A stretch of 64,000 nt of DNA from Buttiauxella selenatireducens (lineage in GTDB: Bacteria; Pseudomonadota; Gammaproteobacteria; Enterobacterales; Enterobacteriaceae): the NCBI RefSeq assembly GCF_031432975.1, contig NZ_CP133838.1, forward strand, positions 2,480,001 through 2,544,000. The letters are read 5' to 3'. Under the pieces are notes generated by a model, which was not told the DNA's origin, searched no databases, and saw only the letters and a program-made list of their open reading frames with translations. Positions 1 through 7,314 of this stretch are shown here, in pieces. Position 1 is the stretch's first letter; each line of letters begins with the position of its first letter. A program made the position numbers and the translations under genes.

Positions 1-829
1 CAAATACGCTGATGGCATTGTCGAAATGGATGCTCGCGTAGGGCACATCATGGACAAAGTCCGTGAGCTGGGGCTGGATAAAAACACACTGGTTGTTTAT
101 ACCACTGACAATGGCGCCTGGCAGGATGTTTACCCTGATGCGGGTTACACGCCATTCCGTGGAACGAAAGGGACTGTTCGTGAAGGGGGGAATCGTGTGC
201 CAGCCATCGCATGGATGCCGGGTAAGATTAAAGCTGACGTGCGCAACTTTGACATCGTCGGTGGCCTGGATCTGATGGCAACCTTTGCGAAAGTAGGTGG
301 TGTTACACTGCCAACGAAAGACCGTGCCGGGCAGCCAATCATCTTTGATAGCTTCGACATCTCTCCTGTACTGTTTGGTACTGGTAAAGATCCGCGCACT
401 AACTGGTTTTACTTCACCGAAAACGAACTGTCTCCAGGAGCTGTACGCGTAGGAAACTACAAAGCGGTATTCAACCTGCGTGGTGATGACGGCGCGAAAA
501 CTGGCGGGCTTGCGGTTGATACTAACCTCGGCTGGAAAGGGCCAGAGTCTTATGTTGCCGCTGTACCACAGATTTTCGACCTCTGGCAGGATTCTCAAGA
601 ACGTTATGACATCTTCATGAATAACTTTAGCGAGCATACCTGGACATTAGTCAGTATTAACGAAGCTGTGCAAGAACTGATGAAAACCTATGTTAAGTAT
701 CCGCCGCGTAAAGTTCAGAGTGAGGCTTACAACGGCCCAATCACCCTTAGCCAGTACGAGCGTTTCCAGCATGTGCGCGACGCACTGAGCAAGCAAGGAT
801 TCCAGATGACGATGCCTGCTGGTAACTAA
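1..829 (+). CDS. Sulfatase, C-terminal part (5' end outside window)
   Basis: The frame is open from base 2 and runs about 275 residues to a TAA at 827-829. The sulfatase-fold stretch VVYTTDNGAW and the later GTVREGGNRVPAIAWMPG (the family's conserved EGG-RVP segment) identify the C-terminal half of an arylsulfatase-type alkaline phosphatase superfamily enzyme. The N-terminal formylglycine motif (C/S-x-P-x-R) lies upstream of the window, so whether it is the Cys or Ser type cannot be seen. A radical-SAM sulfatase maturase follows at once, as in the E. coli aslA/aslB pairing, which suggests that this enzyme is activated anaerobically by its neighbour. Substrate unknown. Confidence 0.88.
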   Translation, partial: KYADGIVEMDARVGHIMDKVRELGLDKNTLVVYTTDNGAWQDVYPDAGYTPFRGTKGTVREGGNRVPAIAWMPGKIKADVRNFDIVGGLDLMATFAKVGGVTLPTKDRAGQPIIFDSFDISPVLFGTGKDPRTNWFYFTENELSPGAVRVGNYKAVFNLRGDDGAKTGGLAVDTNLGWKGPESYVAAVPQIFDLWQDSQERYDIFMNNFSEHTWTLVSINEAVQELMKTYVKYPPRKVQSEAYNGPITLSQYERFQHVRDALSKQGFQMTMPAGN

Positions 830-842
830 GTTCCTTTGATGC

Positions 843-869
843 AGGGCCTCGCTAAGCTGGTGGGGCCCT
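843..869 (+). terminator. Weak stem-loop between sulfatase and maturase
   Basis: AGGGCC (843-848) pairs with GGCCCT (864-869) across a 15-nt loop, with no U-tract. It may be an attenuator or an mRNA processing element between the two genes rather than a true terminator. Confidence 0.35.
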
Positions 870-903
870 TACTGGTTTGAATAAGAGTGTAAGAGTAAAA
901 GCA

Positions 904-2166
904 ATGAAACACAGTACCACCGTCCCCATTACGCCACTGGCAAAAGCGGCGAACTTTAAAGTGGGATATAAACGACGCTACCACATGATGGCAAAGCCCA
1001 CGGGATCAACCTGTAATCTTGATTGCAGCTACTGCTTTTACTTACATAAAGAAGAATTGCTGGATCAACCACATGACCGGGGTATGGATGACAAAACGCT
1101 GGAAGATTTCATCCGCCAGTACATCGAAAGCCAGGACGGTGAACAAATTATATTCTCATGGCAAGGCGGTGAACCCACATTGATGGGTGTTGATTTCTTT
1201 GAAAAAGTCGTTGCCTTGCAGCGCAAATACCAACCAAAGCACCAGAAGATTGAAAACGATCTCCAGACCAATGCGGTGCTGATTAATGACAGATGGGCCA
1301 GATTTCTCAAAAAACATAATTTTTTAGTGGGCGTCTCTATTGATGGGCCACGTGAATTACACGATCGCCACCGGCTGACCCGCAGCGGAAAACCTACATT
1401 TGATCTGGTGATGAAGGGTATTGATGCACTGAAAAGACATGGTGTGCCCTTCAACGCGCTTGCTGTTGTCAACAGAACCAACGCACGTTTCCCTCTTGAG
1501 GTATATCGCTTCCTGACTCAGGAAATAGGAGCGACGTATATTCAGTTCACACCTTGTGTAGAAGCGGTAGATTTCAAACAGACGGCACCGCAATTCTGGC
1601 ATGACGACATGATTCCGGTAACTGGCAGTCGACGGGCAAAACCTGGCGATCTGGATTCAATTGTGACCGACTGGTCGGTTGACCCGAACGACTGGGGAAC
1701 ATTCCTGATTGCGACATTTAAAGAATGGGTGAGTAAAGATTTGGGGCGAGTTCAGGTAAATCTATTTGAAACCGCAGTCGTGCAAACGATGGGAATGCCT
1801 TCTCAACTCTGTGTTACCGCGCCGTTTTGTGGCAAAGCGCTCGCGATTGAAAAAAATGGCGATGTATTTTCCTGCGACCACTATGTTTATCCTGAATATC
1901 AGCTAGGCAATGTTGCAACAGATAAACTGGATCATCTGGTCTTTTCTGAAAGGCAGAAAGCCTTTGGTATGGGGAAGAAAAATACGCTGCCAAAATACTG
2001 CCTGGAATGTCCTAAGCTAAATCTCTGCTGGGGAGAATGCCCGAAAAACCGTTTAGTCAGGTCGCCCGAGGGTGAACTTGGGCTTAATTATTTGTGCCCG
2101 GGTATCAAGGCGTTTCTAACTTTTGCTAAGCCAGAATTAGAGAGGATTGCTGCGATGTTGGCATGA
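904..2166 (+). CDS. Anaerobic sulfatase-maturating enzyme (radical SAM/SPASM)
   Basis: This 420-residue enzyme should convert the active-site Cys or Ser of the neighbouring sulfatase to formylglycine. The radical-SAM cluster motif CNLDCSYC (C-x3-C-x2-C) lies at residues 37-44. C-terminal cysteines (CGKAL, FSCDHYVYP, CLECPKLNLCWGECP, LCPG) form the SPASM domain with auxiliary Fe-S clusters. It resembles E. coli AslB in length and motif order. The longest reading frame opens at a TTG at 877 with no ribosome binding site. The ATG at 904 has an AAGAG-type purine stretch upstream and is preferred. It probably shares a transcript with the upstream sulfatase. Confidence 0.9.
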   Translation: MKHSTTVPITPLAKAANFKVGYKRRYHMMAKPTGSTCNLDCSYCFYLHKEELLDQPHDRGMDDKTLEDFIRQYIESQDGEQIIFSWQGGEPTLMGVDFFEKVVALQRKYQPKHQKIENDLQTNAVLINDRWARFLKKHNFLVGVSIDGPRELHDRHRLTRSGKPTFDLVMKGIDALKRHGVPFNALAVVNRTNARFPLEVYRFLTQEIGATYIQFTPCVEAVDFKQTAPQFWHDDMIPVTGSRRAKPGDLDSIVTDWSVDPNDWGTFLIATFKEWVSKDLGRVQVNLFETAVVQTMGMPSQLCVTAPFCGKALAIEKNGDVFSCDHYVYPEYQLGNVATDKLDHLVFSERQKAFGMGKKNTLPKYCLECPKLNLCWGECPKNRLVRSPEGELGLNYLCPGIKAFLTFAKPELERIAAMLA

Positions 2167-2181
2167 GTCATTACCAAAGAA

Positions 2182-2208
2182 GTGGGTTGATAGTAAAGGT
2201 CAACCCAC
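2182..2208. terminator. Stem-loop between converging genes
   Basis: GTGGGTTGA (2182-2190) and TCAACCCAC (2200-2208) form a perfect 9-bp stem with a 9-nt loop. It lies between the stop codons of the maturase (+) and the BON lipoprotein (-), so it could terminate either. There is no long U-tract. Confidence 0.6.
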
Positions 2209-2218
2209 CCGGTAGAAT

Positions 2219-2533
2219 TTATTTCACTATCAGAGCATTCTGAACAACCTGCACACCTTTAACCGATTTTGTTACCGCAACGGCTTTATTTGCCTCTGCA
2301 GATGAAGAGACAAAACCACTCAGTTGCACGCGGCCTTTAAATGTTTCAACACTAATATCTGTAGATTTGATTGATTTTTCACTCAGTAACGCAGATTTGA
2401 CTTTGGTAGTGACAACCGTGTCATCAATATAACCACCCGTGCTCTCTTTTTTAGCTGAACCGGCACAGCCTGTTAATACCACGGCGGCCAGGATAGCTGT
2501 GCAAAAAATAGAAACACGCTTTTTAATTGTCAT
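2219..2533 (-). CDS. BON-domain lipoprotein
   Basis: A 104-residue lipoprotein. A short basic N-terminus and hydrophobic stretch lead to the lipobox LTGC (Cys near residue 23). A single BON domain fills residues 35-104, with the VTTKVKSAL start and the GRVQLSGFVSS strand typical of OsmY/DolP relatives. BON domains bind phospholipid in the envelope, and DolP and OsmY are linked to outer-membrane integrity and osmotic stress, so an envelope stress role is likely by family. With one domain it is shorter than OsmY or DolP, which carry two. It stands alone between converging and diverging neighbours. Confidence 0.85.
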   Translation of the reverse strand: MTIKKRVSIFCTAILAAVVLTGCAGSAKKESTGGYIDDTVVTTKVKSALLSEKSIKSTDISVETFKGRVQLSGFVSSSAEANKAVAVTKSVKGVQVVQNALIVK

Positions 2534-2705
2534 TGTTTATATCCTTAAATGAGCAAATATTGTACGGCATATTTTATGTGATAATACGAAAGAAATCAGC
2601 CGTCTTGTTAAACAATATTTGCTGGATATATCGGTTTCAGGGGAGGTGTGTCAATCGAAAGCTTAATCGCCGGTCGCCACAAATGTTCAGTGCTGTTTAT
2701 AGGTA

Positions 2706-2743
2706 CGGTTGCTGCAACGTAACAGGTGACATTGCAGCAACCG
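2706..2743. terminator. 12-bp perfect stem-loop downstream of yibH
   Basis: CGGTTGCTGCAA (2706-2717) and TTGCAGCAACCG (2732-2743) are perfect complements around a 14-nt loop. The element lies 26 bases past the yibH stop and is a likely terminator of yibI-yibH. The gap 2534-2705 shows no convincing gene; a 74-codon frame there lacks any family signal. Confidence 0.6.
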
Positions 2744-2768
2744 GTGTTTAGCGCATTTGCTATCGTAC

Positions 2769-3905
2769 TCAGTGATCAAGATACAGATAGTGCATCCAGC
2801 TCGTCATTCGCAGTAGCACCTTACGCATCACAGAAACATGGGTAAAGTGGTCGGAATAGACCGCAACCTGGGCAAAAATACCATCCGGTAACTCATCGAC
2901 TTGTGCATTTGGCGCAAGCTCAATGATTGCCAGCACGCCGTCACTTCCAGGGGTTAGCGTCAGTGATTGCAGCGTACCCTGGGCCTGATAAGAACCACCC
3001 GGGACGACAGGCAAAATAGTCGTGAGTTTTCCTGGGAAAACCTGCCCTGGCAACGCATTAAAGACCACTTCGGCTTCATCACCCGCTTCTAAACGTAACA
3101 ACGAGTTCTGTCTGAATTGTGCAATAATCTGGCGTTTTTGTTTCGGAATAAACACCATTACCGGCCGTAATGGCAGGGCTGCCGCGTATGTCCCTGGGCG
3201 GATCAGCACTTGTGTCACGTAACCATCACTCGGCGCTCGAACAACGGTCTGATTGAGATTGTATTCAGCTTCATTCAGTTGGGCGCGTAAGCTGACAATT
3301 TGCGATTGCTCACCATTGACCATGCTGTCTAACTGACTTTTGATTTGCGACTGCTCGGCAACCGAACCTTTTACCAGTGCATCCTGAGCAAGGTAGTTCT
3401 GCCGGGCGTTATCAATATCGCTTTCAGAAAAAGGGTTGACCCGCGCTTTACTGCCCTGAAGGTAACGTTGGTAATCTTTAAACAATCTGTCGCGTTCTGC
3501 ACTAACACGGGTTGTATTGGCAATGGCAGCATCAAGTTCCGATCTGAGTGACTCAGTGCCATGAATGGCAGTGGTTAAATCTGCCTTAAGTCGGTCGACA
3601 CGAGCCTGATATCGATTAGGTTCTAATTTAAATAACACGTCTCCTTTTTTAATCATCGTATTTTGTTTATCGGTCACTTCACTCACAATCCCTGTCACTT
3701 GCGGTGTGATTGGAATTGAAATAACTGCTTTTTGCGCCAAAAAAGTATAAGGGTGGTTGTAGTTCATTAATAAAATCAGTGCGCCAATTAAAAATACCCC
3801 TCCCAATGCAGCGGTTGGTACTGTCCATTTATTTACAGGTATTTTAAATATTTTGAATATTGACCATGCAATAGCTACATATGTCAGGATAATGAGTAAA
3901 TCCAT
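2769..3905 (-). CDS. yibH: YibH, HlyD/EmrA-family inner-membrane periplasmic adaptor
   Basis: 378 residues, the same length as E. coli YibH, with near-identical N- and C-termini ([27 protein letters not shown]). There are two hydrophobic segments at about 1-20 and 28-47, then a lipoyl/barrel-sandwich hybrid ([14 protein letters not shown]), a long coiled-coil hairpin (residues about 85-215), a second lipoyl half ([18 protein letters not shown]) and a beta-barrel. Proteins of this kind link an inner-membrane pump to an outer-membrane channel. No pump gene is nearby and the substrate is unknown. It follows yibI after a 4-nt gap and must be co-transcribed with it. Confidence 0.93.
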   Translation of the reverse strand: MDLLIILTYVAIAWSIFKIFKIPVNKWTVPTAALGGVFLIGALILLMNYNHPYTFLAQKAVISIPITPQVTGIVSEVTDKQNTMIKKGDVLFKLEPNRYQARVDRLKADLTTAIHGTESLRSELDAAIANTTRVSAERDRLFKDYQRYLQGSKARVNPFSESDIDNARQNYLAQDALVKGSVAEQSQIKSQLDSMVNGEQSQIVSLRAQLNEAEYNLNQTVVRAPSDGYVTQVLIRPGTYAAALPLRPVMVFIPKQKRQIIAQFRQNSLLRLEAGDEAEVVFNALPGQVFPGKLTTILPVVPGGSYQAQGTLQSLTLTPGSDGVLAIIELAPNAQVDELPDGIFAQVAVYSDHFTHVSVMRKVLLRMTSWMHYLYLDH

Positions 3906-3909
3906 GATA

Positions 3910-4236
3910 TTACTCCGATGGAGTTATTTTATTGTCGCCTAACTTTTGCTCCAGCTCAGAAACCCTTTGCTGTAACGAAGCCAATGAAATCTCTGAGTTT
4001 TGCTGCATTCCCCAGCCACGTTCAGGACGATAGAGCGTGGCCCAAATCCATAAGAATGGCCATATAACATGCAAGGTAAACAAGCTCACCCAACCGGCGA
4101 CGTGGATAGCATCGGCGTGGGGGTGATTACGAGCTTTAGCAATAAGATAAGGAATGTCGTGAAGAATAATGATCCCATAAAAAATAACGAGGAAGACAAA
4201 AATAAGCACGCCGAGCGCGAAGTAATTAAGGAACAT
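3910..4236 (-). CDS. yibI: YibI, DUF3302 inner-membrane protein
   Basis: A small DUF3302 membrane protein that always accompanies YibH-type adaptors. It has one strong N-terminal transmembrane stretch ([18 protein letters not shown]), a second around [16 protein letters not shown], and a C-terminal coiled-coil tail ([17 protein letters not shown]). The frame opens at 4251, but a GAGG element overlapping that ATG is correctly spaced for the ATG at 4236, giving 108 residues beginning MFLNYFALG as in E. coli. It probably stabilises or partners YibH; its biochemical role is not known. Confidence 0.88.
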   Translation of the reverse strand: MFLNYFALGVLIFVFLVIFYGIIILHDIPYLIAKARNHPHADAIHVAGWVSLFTLHVIWPFLWIWATLYRPERGWGMQQNSEISLASLQQRVSELEQKLGDNKITPSE

Positions 4237-4330
4237 AATGACCTCATACAAATAACTACAGTTCTTTACTAAAGATAGTCGCTATCTATACTACGGGTAA
4301 TGAATTATGTAAATTTACTCTTTTGCTTTA

Positions 4331-4370
4331 AATTCCACATGTTATGAGGTAATTCCACATCTTATGAGGT
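4331..4370. repeat. Two tandem 20-bp repeats upstream of yibI
   Basis: AATTCCACATGTTATGAGGT (4331-4350) is followed directly by a second copy (4351-4370) that differs by one base (G to C at unit position 11). The pair lies in the 4252-4449 gap between yibI and the DUF1508 gene and may be a regulator site for the yibI promoter. No family match is known to me. Confidence 0.8.
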
Positions 4371-4449
4371 GGATGACGCCGGTGTATATCTCTATACATA
4401 ATCATTTATGTGTACATACGCTGCGCCATCCAGGATTTTCTCTTGCTGT

Positions 4450-4638
4450 TTACTCCGTTTCGTCGCGAATATCGGTAGTGGCTCCATTCTTCTGTACCGA
4501 CTCAATTCCTTTTTGCGCGGCAGCTTTCGACGAATACATCTCGCTTTGGGCAATAATCTGCCCGTTTGATGCCTTTAACACGAAATAAAATGGCTCAGCA
4601 GTCGCTTTCGTTGATTTCTTTAACACGTAGTGTCCCAT
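4450..4638 (-). CDS. DUF1508 (YegP-type) single-repeat protein
   Basis: A 62-residue protein made of one DUF1508 repeat: GHYVLKKSTKATAEPFYFVL, then ASNGQIIAQSEMYSSKAAAQ and GIESVQKNG. E. coli YegP has two such repeats in 110 residues, so this is a one-repeat form. The frame could extend to 4794, but the extra 52 residues have no family similarity, and the ATG at 4638 has GGAG seven bases upstream. DUF1508 proteins are small, often stress-responsive and of unknown biochemical role. Confidence 0.82.
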   Translation of the reverse strand: MGHYVLKKSTKATAEPFYFVLKASNGQIIAQSEMYSSKAAAQKGIESVQKNGATTDIRDETE

Positions 4639-4804
4639 AAAAAATCTCCGCTTTACCCCAGACCCTTTGTCTGTGGAATAGGGTAAATATAGTGCATTCA
4701 CCAGGCGAGGCGGAACGTGGGAGAAAGTGGTGGCAAAAGCTTGATCTGCGTCATAAATAAGAGCATATTTTGCGGCAGGTTTTTCAGATTTCAAATTTAT
4801 AAAA

Positions 4805-4978
4805 ATGACCCTTTATCAGAGTATGTTAGTTTTTTATGCCGTGATGTCGTTAATAACTGGTTTTATCACCTGGTTTTTGGCTAAAGATACGAAACGAATT
4901 AAACTGTTGAGTTCTGTGCTGGTGGGAGCCACCTGGCCGATGAGTTTTCCGGTCGCTTTAATGTTCTCGCTGTTTTAA
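4805..4978 (+). CDS. ortT: OrtT/GhoT-family small membrane toxin (57 aa)
   Basis: An ATG at 4805 opens a 57-codon frame ending in TAA at 4976-4978. The peptide starts MTLYQSMLVFYAVM and ends GATWPMSFPVALMFSLF. That ending, the LLSSVLVGATW segment and the exact length of 57 match the GhoT/OrtT family of membrane-lytic toxins (GhoT from the type V GhoST system; OrtT, an orphan relative linked to stringent stress). Two hydrophobic segments (about 7-25 and 36-54) flank a basic loop (AKDTKRIK). No GhoS-like antitoxin gene is seen on either side, and the N-terminus resembles OrtT more than GhoT. It sits between the divergent DUF1508 gene and yqfB. Confidence 0.85.
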   Translation: MTLYQSMLVFYAVMSLITGFITWFLAKDTKRIKLLSSVLVGATWPMSFPVALMFSLF

Positions 4979-5008
4979 TTTTCTTTACGTTTTTTACCTG
5001 GATGCGCA

Positions 5009-5323
5009 ATGAATGACATTACTTTTTTTCAGCGTTTTGAGAGTGATATCGTAGCCGGTCGCAAAACCATTACGCTACGTGACGCCTCTGAATCACACTT
5101 TACGACGGGCCAGCAGTTGCGCGTCGGGCGTTACGAAGATGACGTCTATTTTTGCACTATCGAAGTTATCAGCGTGACGCCGGTGATGCTCGACGAACTG
5201 ACGCAGGAGCATGCTCGCCAGGAAAATATGACGCTGCCTCAGCTTAAAGAGGTGATTGCTGATATTTATCCGGGTTTGACGGCGCTTTATGCGATTGTTT
5301 TTAGGTTGGTTACAGCAGCTTAA
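5009..5323 (+). CDS. yqfB: N4-acetylcytidine amidohydrolase YqfB
   Basis: A 104-residue ASCH-domain protein; E. coli YqfB has 103. The diagnostic stretches [44 protein letters not shown] and [19 protein letters not shown] align with YqfB along its whole length. YqfB hydrolyses N4-acetylcytidine to cytidine and acetate and so is a nucleoside salvage enzyme. The conserved Lys of the GRKTIT motif lies in the active site by family knowledge. It starts 30 bases after ortT on the same strand and ends at a strong stem-loop shared with convergent ydcH. Confidence 0.93.
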   Translation: MNDITFFQRFESDIVAGRKTITLRDASESHFTTGQQLRVGRYEDDVYFCTIEVISVTPVMLDELTQEHARQENMTLPQLKEVIADIYPGLTALYAIVFRLVTAA

Positions 5324-5332
5324 AAAACACAA

Positions 5333-5355
5333 AGGAAGGGGAGTTTCCCCTTCCT
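5333..5355. terminator. Bidirectional terminator yqfB/ydcH
   Basis: AGGAAGGGGA (5333-5342) and TCCCCTTCCT (5346-5355) form a perfect 10-bp stem with a 3-nt loop. On the minus strand it is followed by a T-rich run ending in six T, so it fits ydcH best and may also serve yqfB. Confidence 0.8.
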
Positions 5356-5369
5356 GAATACGCCCCTGG

Positions 5370-5585
5370 TTATTGACTCGCTTTCTTCAACATCTGATAC
5401 AACTCATCTTTCAGCCGCAACTTCTCTTTTTTCATCTGTACGACTTTTTCGTTGTATCCCGTCCCTTGCGGCCCTCCCTTGCGTAAAATTTCATCGTCGA
5501 GCTGATTGTGCTTGTCAAACAAGCTGAGGAAACGCGGGTTAGCGGATTTTAATTCGTTAATCAATTCACGGTACTCAGGAAACAT
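5370..5585 (-). CDS. ydcH: YdcH, DUF465 small coiled-coil protein
   Basis: 71 residues against 74 in E. coli YdcH. It begins MFPEYRELINELK and keeps the family core NPRFLSLFDKHNQLDDEI and VVQMKKEKLRLKDELYQML. It is predicted to be a helical hairpin of coiled-coil type (DUF465/SlyX-like). Function is not established. An AGGAGG-like purine stretch precedes the ATG. Confidence 0.9.
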   Translation of the reverse strand: MFPEYRELINELKSANPRFLSLFDKHNQLDDEILRKGGPQGTGYNEKVVQMKKEKLRLKDELYQMLKKASQ

Positions 5586-5859
5586 TGCAAACCTCCTGGA
5601 CTGTTATTTGGGGTAGGTGATGAATGGTATATGACCTGGCAGTTGCTGCCACTTGCAGTGTAGGCACCGCTGGCTGCGAATTGGAAGCATAGCTTGGTAA
5701 GGGTTTGTCAATTTGCGATCCACGAGGCGCGTTAACAATTTCGAATAGAATTTCGCCACTTCCCACCTTGCGTAACGGCAAAAATTGATAACGACAATCT
5801 CAATTGCATGTGCTAAAACATAGCTATGATATATCTTACGAATGCAAAGAGAGAACCGA
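5586..5859. promoter_or_regulatory. ydcH/yqjH divergent region with two palindromes
   Basis: The 274-base gap carries the promoters of ydcH and of yqjH-yqjI. Just ahead of yqjH two palindromes sit end to end: CATAGCTATG at 5819-5828 and GATATATC at 5828-5835, about 25 bases before the start codon. Since yqjI encodes a PadR-type repressor known in E. coli to control yqjH and itself, these are candidate YqjI operators. A 68-codon frame at 5575-5781 has no family signal and was not called. Confidence 0.55.
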
Positions 5860-6621
5860 ATGACCTTGCAAACTAAACCTAATCATCCTCAACGCGTAAA
5901 AAACGACCTCCAATTCCGTCAGTTAACCGTTAAAAGCAAAGAGACCGTTGCGGGCTGTTTTTATCGCATTGTTTTTAGCAGTCCAGAATTAGCGGGGTTC
6001 ACCTCACGGGGATTTGATGACCATGTGAAAGTGTTTTTCCCGCCGGAAGACGGTGATTTTATTCGTCCGTCAGTGACTGACGACGGAATTGTATGGGGGG
6101 AAGGCCAGCGTCCTCTTTCTCGCGATTACACACCGCTGGCATTTGATGCCACGCGTAACGAATTGACGCTGGATTTCTACATTCACGACGGTGGCGTCGC
6201 AAGCCTGTGGGCTGGAAACGCAACTGTTGGCGACACGCTCTTAATTGGCGGGCCACGCGGTTCACTGGTGGTTCCGACCGATTACTCATTCCAGCTCTAC
6301 ATCTGTGATGAAAGCGGTTTACCTGCCGTTCGCCGTCGTCTGCTGTCATTACCAGAACATATTGTTCCCACTGTGCTGGTTAACAGCCATCACGCGCAAA
6401 GCCTCGAGTATCTGTGTGAGTTCCAACACGCGCAGATTCACAGGCTTGATACCGAATCTATCGCTAAACACATCAGCACGATTGACTTCCCGGCGAGCGA
6501 CTATTTTGTCTGGGTCACCGGAGAAGGCCGCGATGTGAAACAACTGAGCGATGCACTGCTGGAAACTCACGGTCTGGACGCGGATTACGTGCGTGCTGTG
6601 GCTTACTGGCATCATAAATAA
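5860..6621 (+). CDS. yqjH: YqjH, NADPH-dependent ferric-chelate reductase
   Basis: 253 residues; E. coli YqjH has 254. It is a siderophore-interacting flavoprotein that reduces ferric siderophores in the cytosol to release iron. It has an N-terminal FAD-binding barrel with the SRDYTPLAFD segment (family R-x-Y-T/S motif), DFYIHDGGVASLWA, the GDTLLIGGPRGS phosphate-binding stretch, and a C-terminal NAD(P)H-type domain ending FVWVTGEGRDVKQLSDALL and YVRAVAYWHHK. The frame opens at 5842, but the AGAGAG stretch there is placed to serve the ATG at 5860. It is followed after 10 bases by its regulator gene. Confidence 0.93.
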   Translation: MTLQTKPNHPQRVKNDLQFRQLTVKSKETVAGCFYRIVFSSPELAGFTSRGFDDHVKVFFPPEDGDFIRPSVTDDGIVWGEGQRPLSRDYTPLAFDATRNELTLDFYIHDGGVASLWAGNATVGDTLLIGGPRGSLVVPTDYSFQLYICDESGLPAVRRRLLSLPEHIVPTVLVNSHHAQSLEYLCEFQHAQIHRLDTESIAKHISTIDFPASDYFVWVTGEGRDVKQLSDALLETHGLDADYVRAVAYWHHK

Positions 6622-6631
6622 GGAAACTGAT

Positions 6632-7228
6632 ATGAGAATCCATCAACTACATCAACAATTTTGTGCGAAACATGAACGCCACGAAAGACACGGTTTGCAT
6701 GGTGGTCATCACGGCCATGACCATAACGAAAAGGGCTGTATGGGCGGTGGTAAAGGGCGCATGCGCCGTGAACGCCTGTTTGATGCCAACGACATCCGTC
6801 TGCTGATCCTCCATTTCCTCTCAAGTAACACCGCGCACGGTTACGAGTTGATCAAATCTATTGAGGCGATTGCAAAAGGCGAATATGTCCCAAGTCCCGG
6901 GATTATCTATCCGAACCTCTCTTTGCTTGAGGAGATGGGGTTGATTACGGCCGTGCAAAGCGACAGCAGCAAAAAAGCGTGGATGCTGACTGAAGAAGGG
7001 CACACGTCACTGGCCGAACAGCAAGATGAACTCAGCCATGTGATTGCACGTCTGGAGTCGTTAGGCGTACTGGGGGATAACCGCCGTATCCCGGAAATAC
7101 AGCGGGCGATTCATAATTTCAAAATTGCGCTTAACACTAAACTCGGCCAAACCGATCTGCCTAAAGAGACGTTGTACAGCATCATCGACACATTAGATCA
7201 GGCGGCTAAAGACATCGAACGGAGTTAA
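6632..7228 (+). CDS. yqjI: YqjI, metal-responsive PadR-family repressor
   Basis: 198 residues. The His-rich N-terminus (HERHERHGLHGGHHGHDH, then EKGCMGGG) is a likely metal-binding tail; E. coli YqjI responds to nickel and iron. A PadR winged helix covers about residues 45-125 (LLILHFLSSNTAHGYELIK; VPSPGIIYPNLSLLEEMGLI), with a C-terminal dimerisation helix. The ATG at 6632 is chosen because AGGA at 6621-6624 overlaps the yqjH stop. In E. coli yqjH and yqjI are divergent; here they are co-directional and almost certainly one transcript, so YqjI should autoregulate through the yqjH promoter. Confidence 0.92.
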   Translation: MRIHQLHQQFCAKHERHERHGLHGGHHGHDHNEKGCMGGGKGRMRRERLFDANDIRLLILHFLSSNTAHGYELIKSIEAIAKGEYVPSPGIIYPNLSLLEEMGLITAVQSDSSKKAWMLTEEGHTSLAEQQDELSHVIARLESLGVLGDNRRIPEIQRAIHNFKIALNTKLGQTDLPKETLYSIIDTLDQAAKDIERS

Positions 7229-7254
7229 TTTCTCTTTTTCTCTGCAATGAAGCA

Positions 7255-7281
7255 TAAAGTTTTGAGTGTATCTGCCGAAAC
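7255..7281 (+). promoter_or_regulatory. Sigma-28 (FliA) flagellar promoter of tsr
   Basis: TAAAGTTT (7255-7262), an 11-base spacer and GCCGAAAC (7274-7281) match the FliA consensus TAAAGTTT-N11-GCCGATAA in 14 of 16 positions. It lies 34 bases upstream of the tsr start, as expected for a class 3 chemotaxis gene. Confidence 0.88.
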
Positions 7282-7314
7282 TATATGCTTCTGTTGTCAT
7301 GAGAACGCAAGAGC

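Noticed and set aside
2527-2751. 74-codon plus-strand frame after the BON gene start
   Set aside because: No family signal, poor start context, and it covers a terminator-like stem-loop.
5575-5781. 68-codon minus-strand frame upstream of ydcH
   Set aside because: It overlaps the ydcH start, has no motif and lies in the promoter gap.
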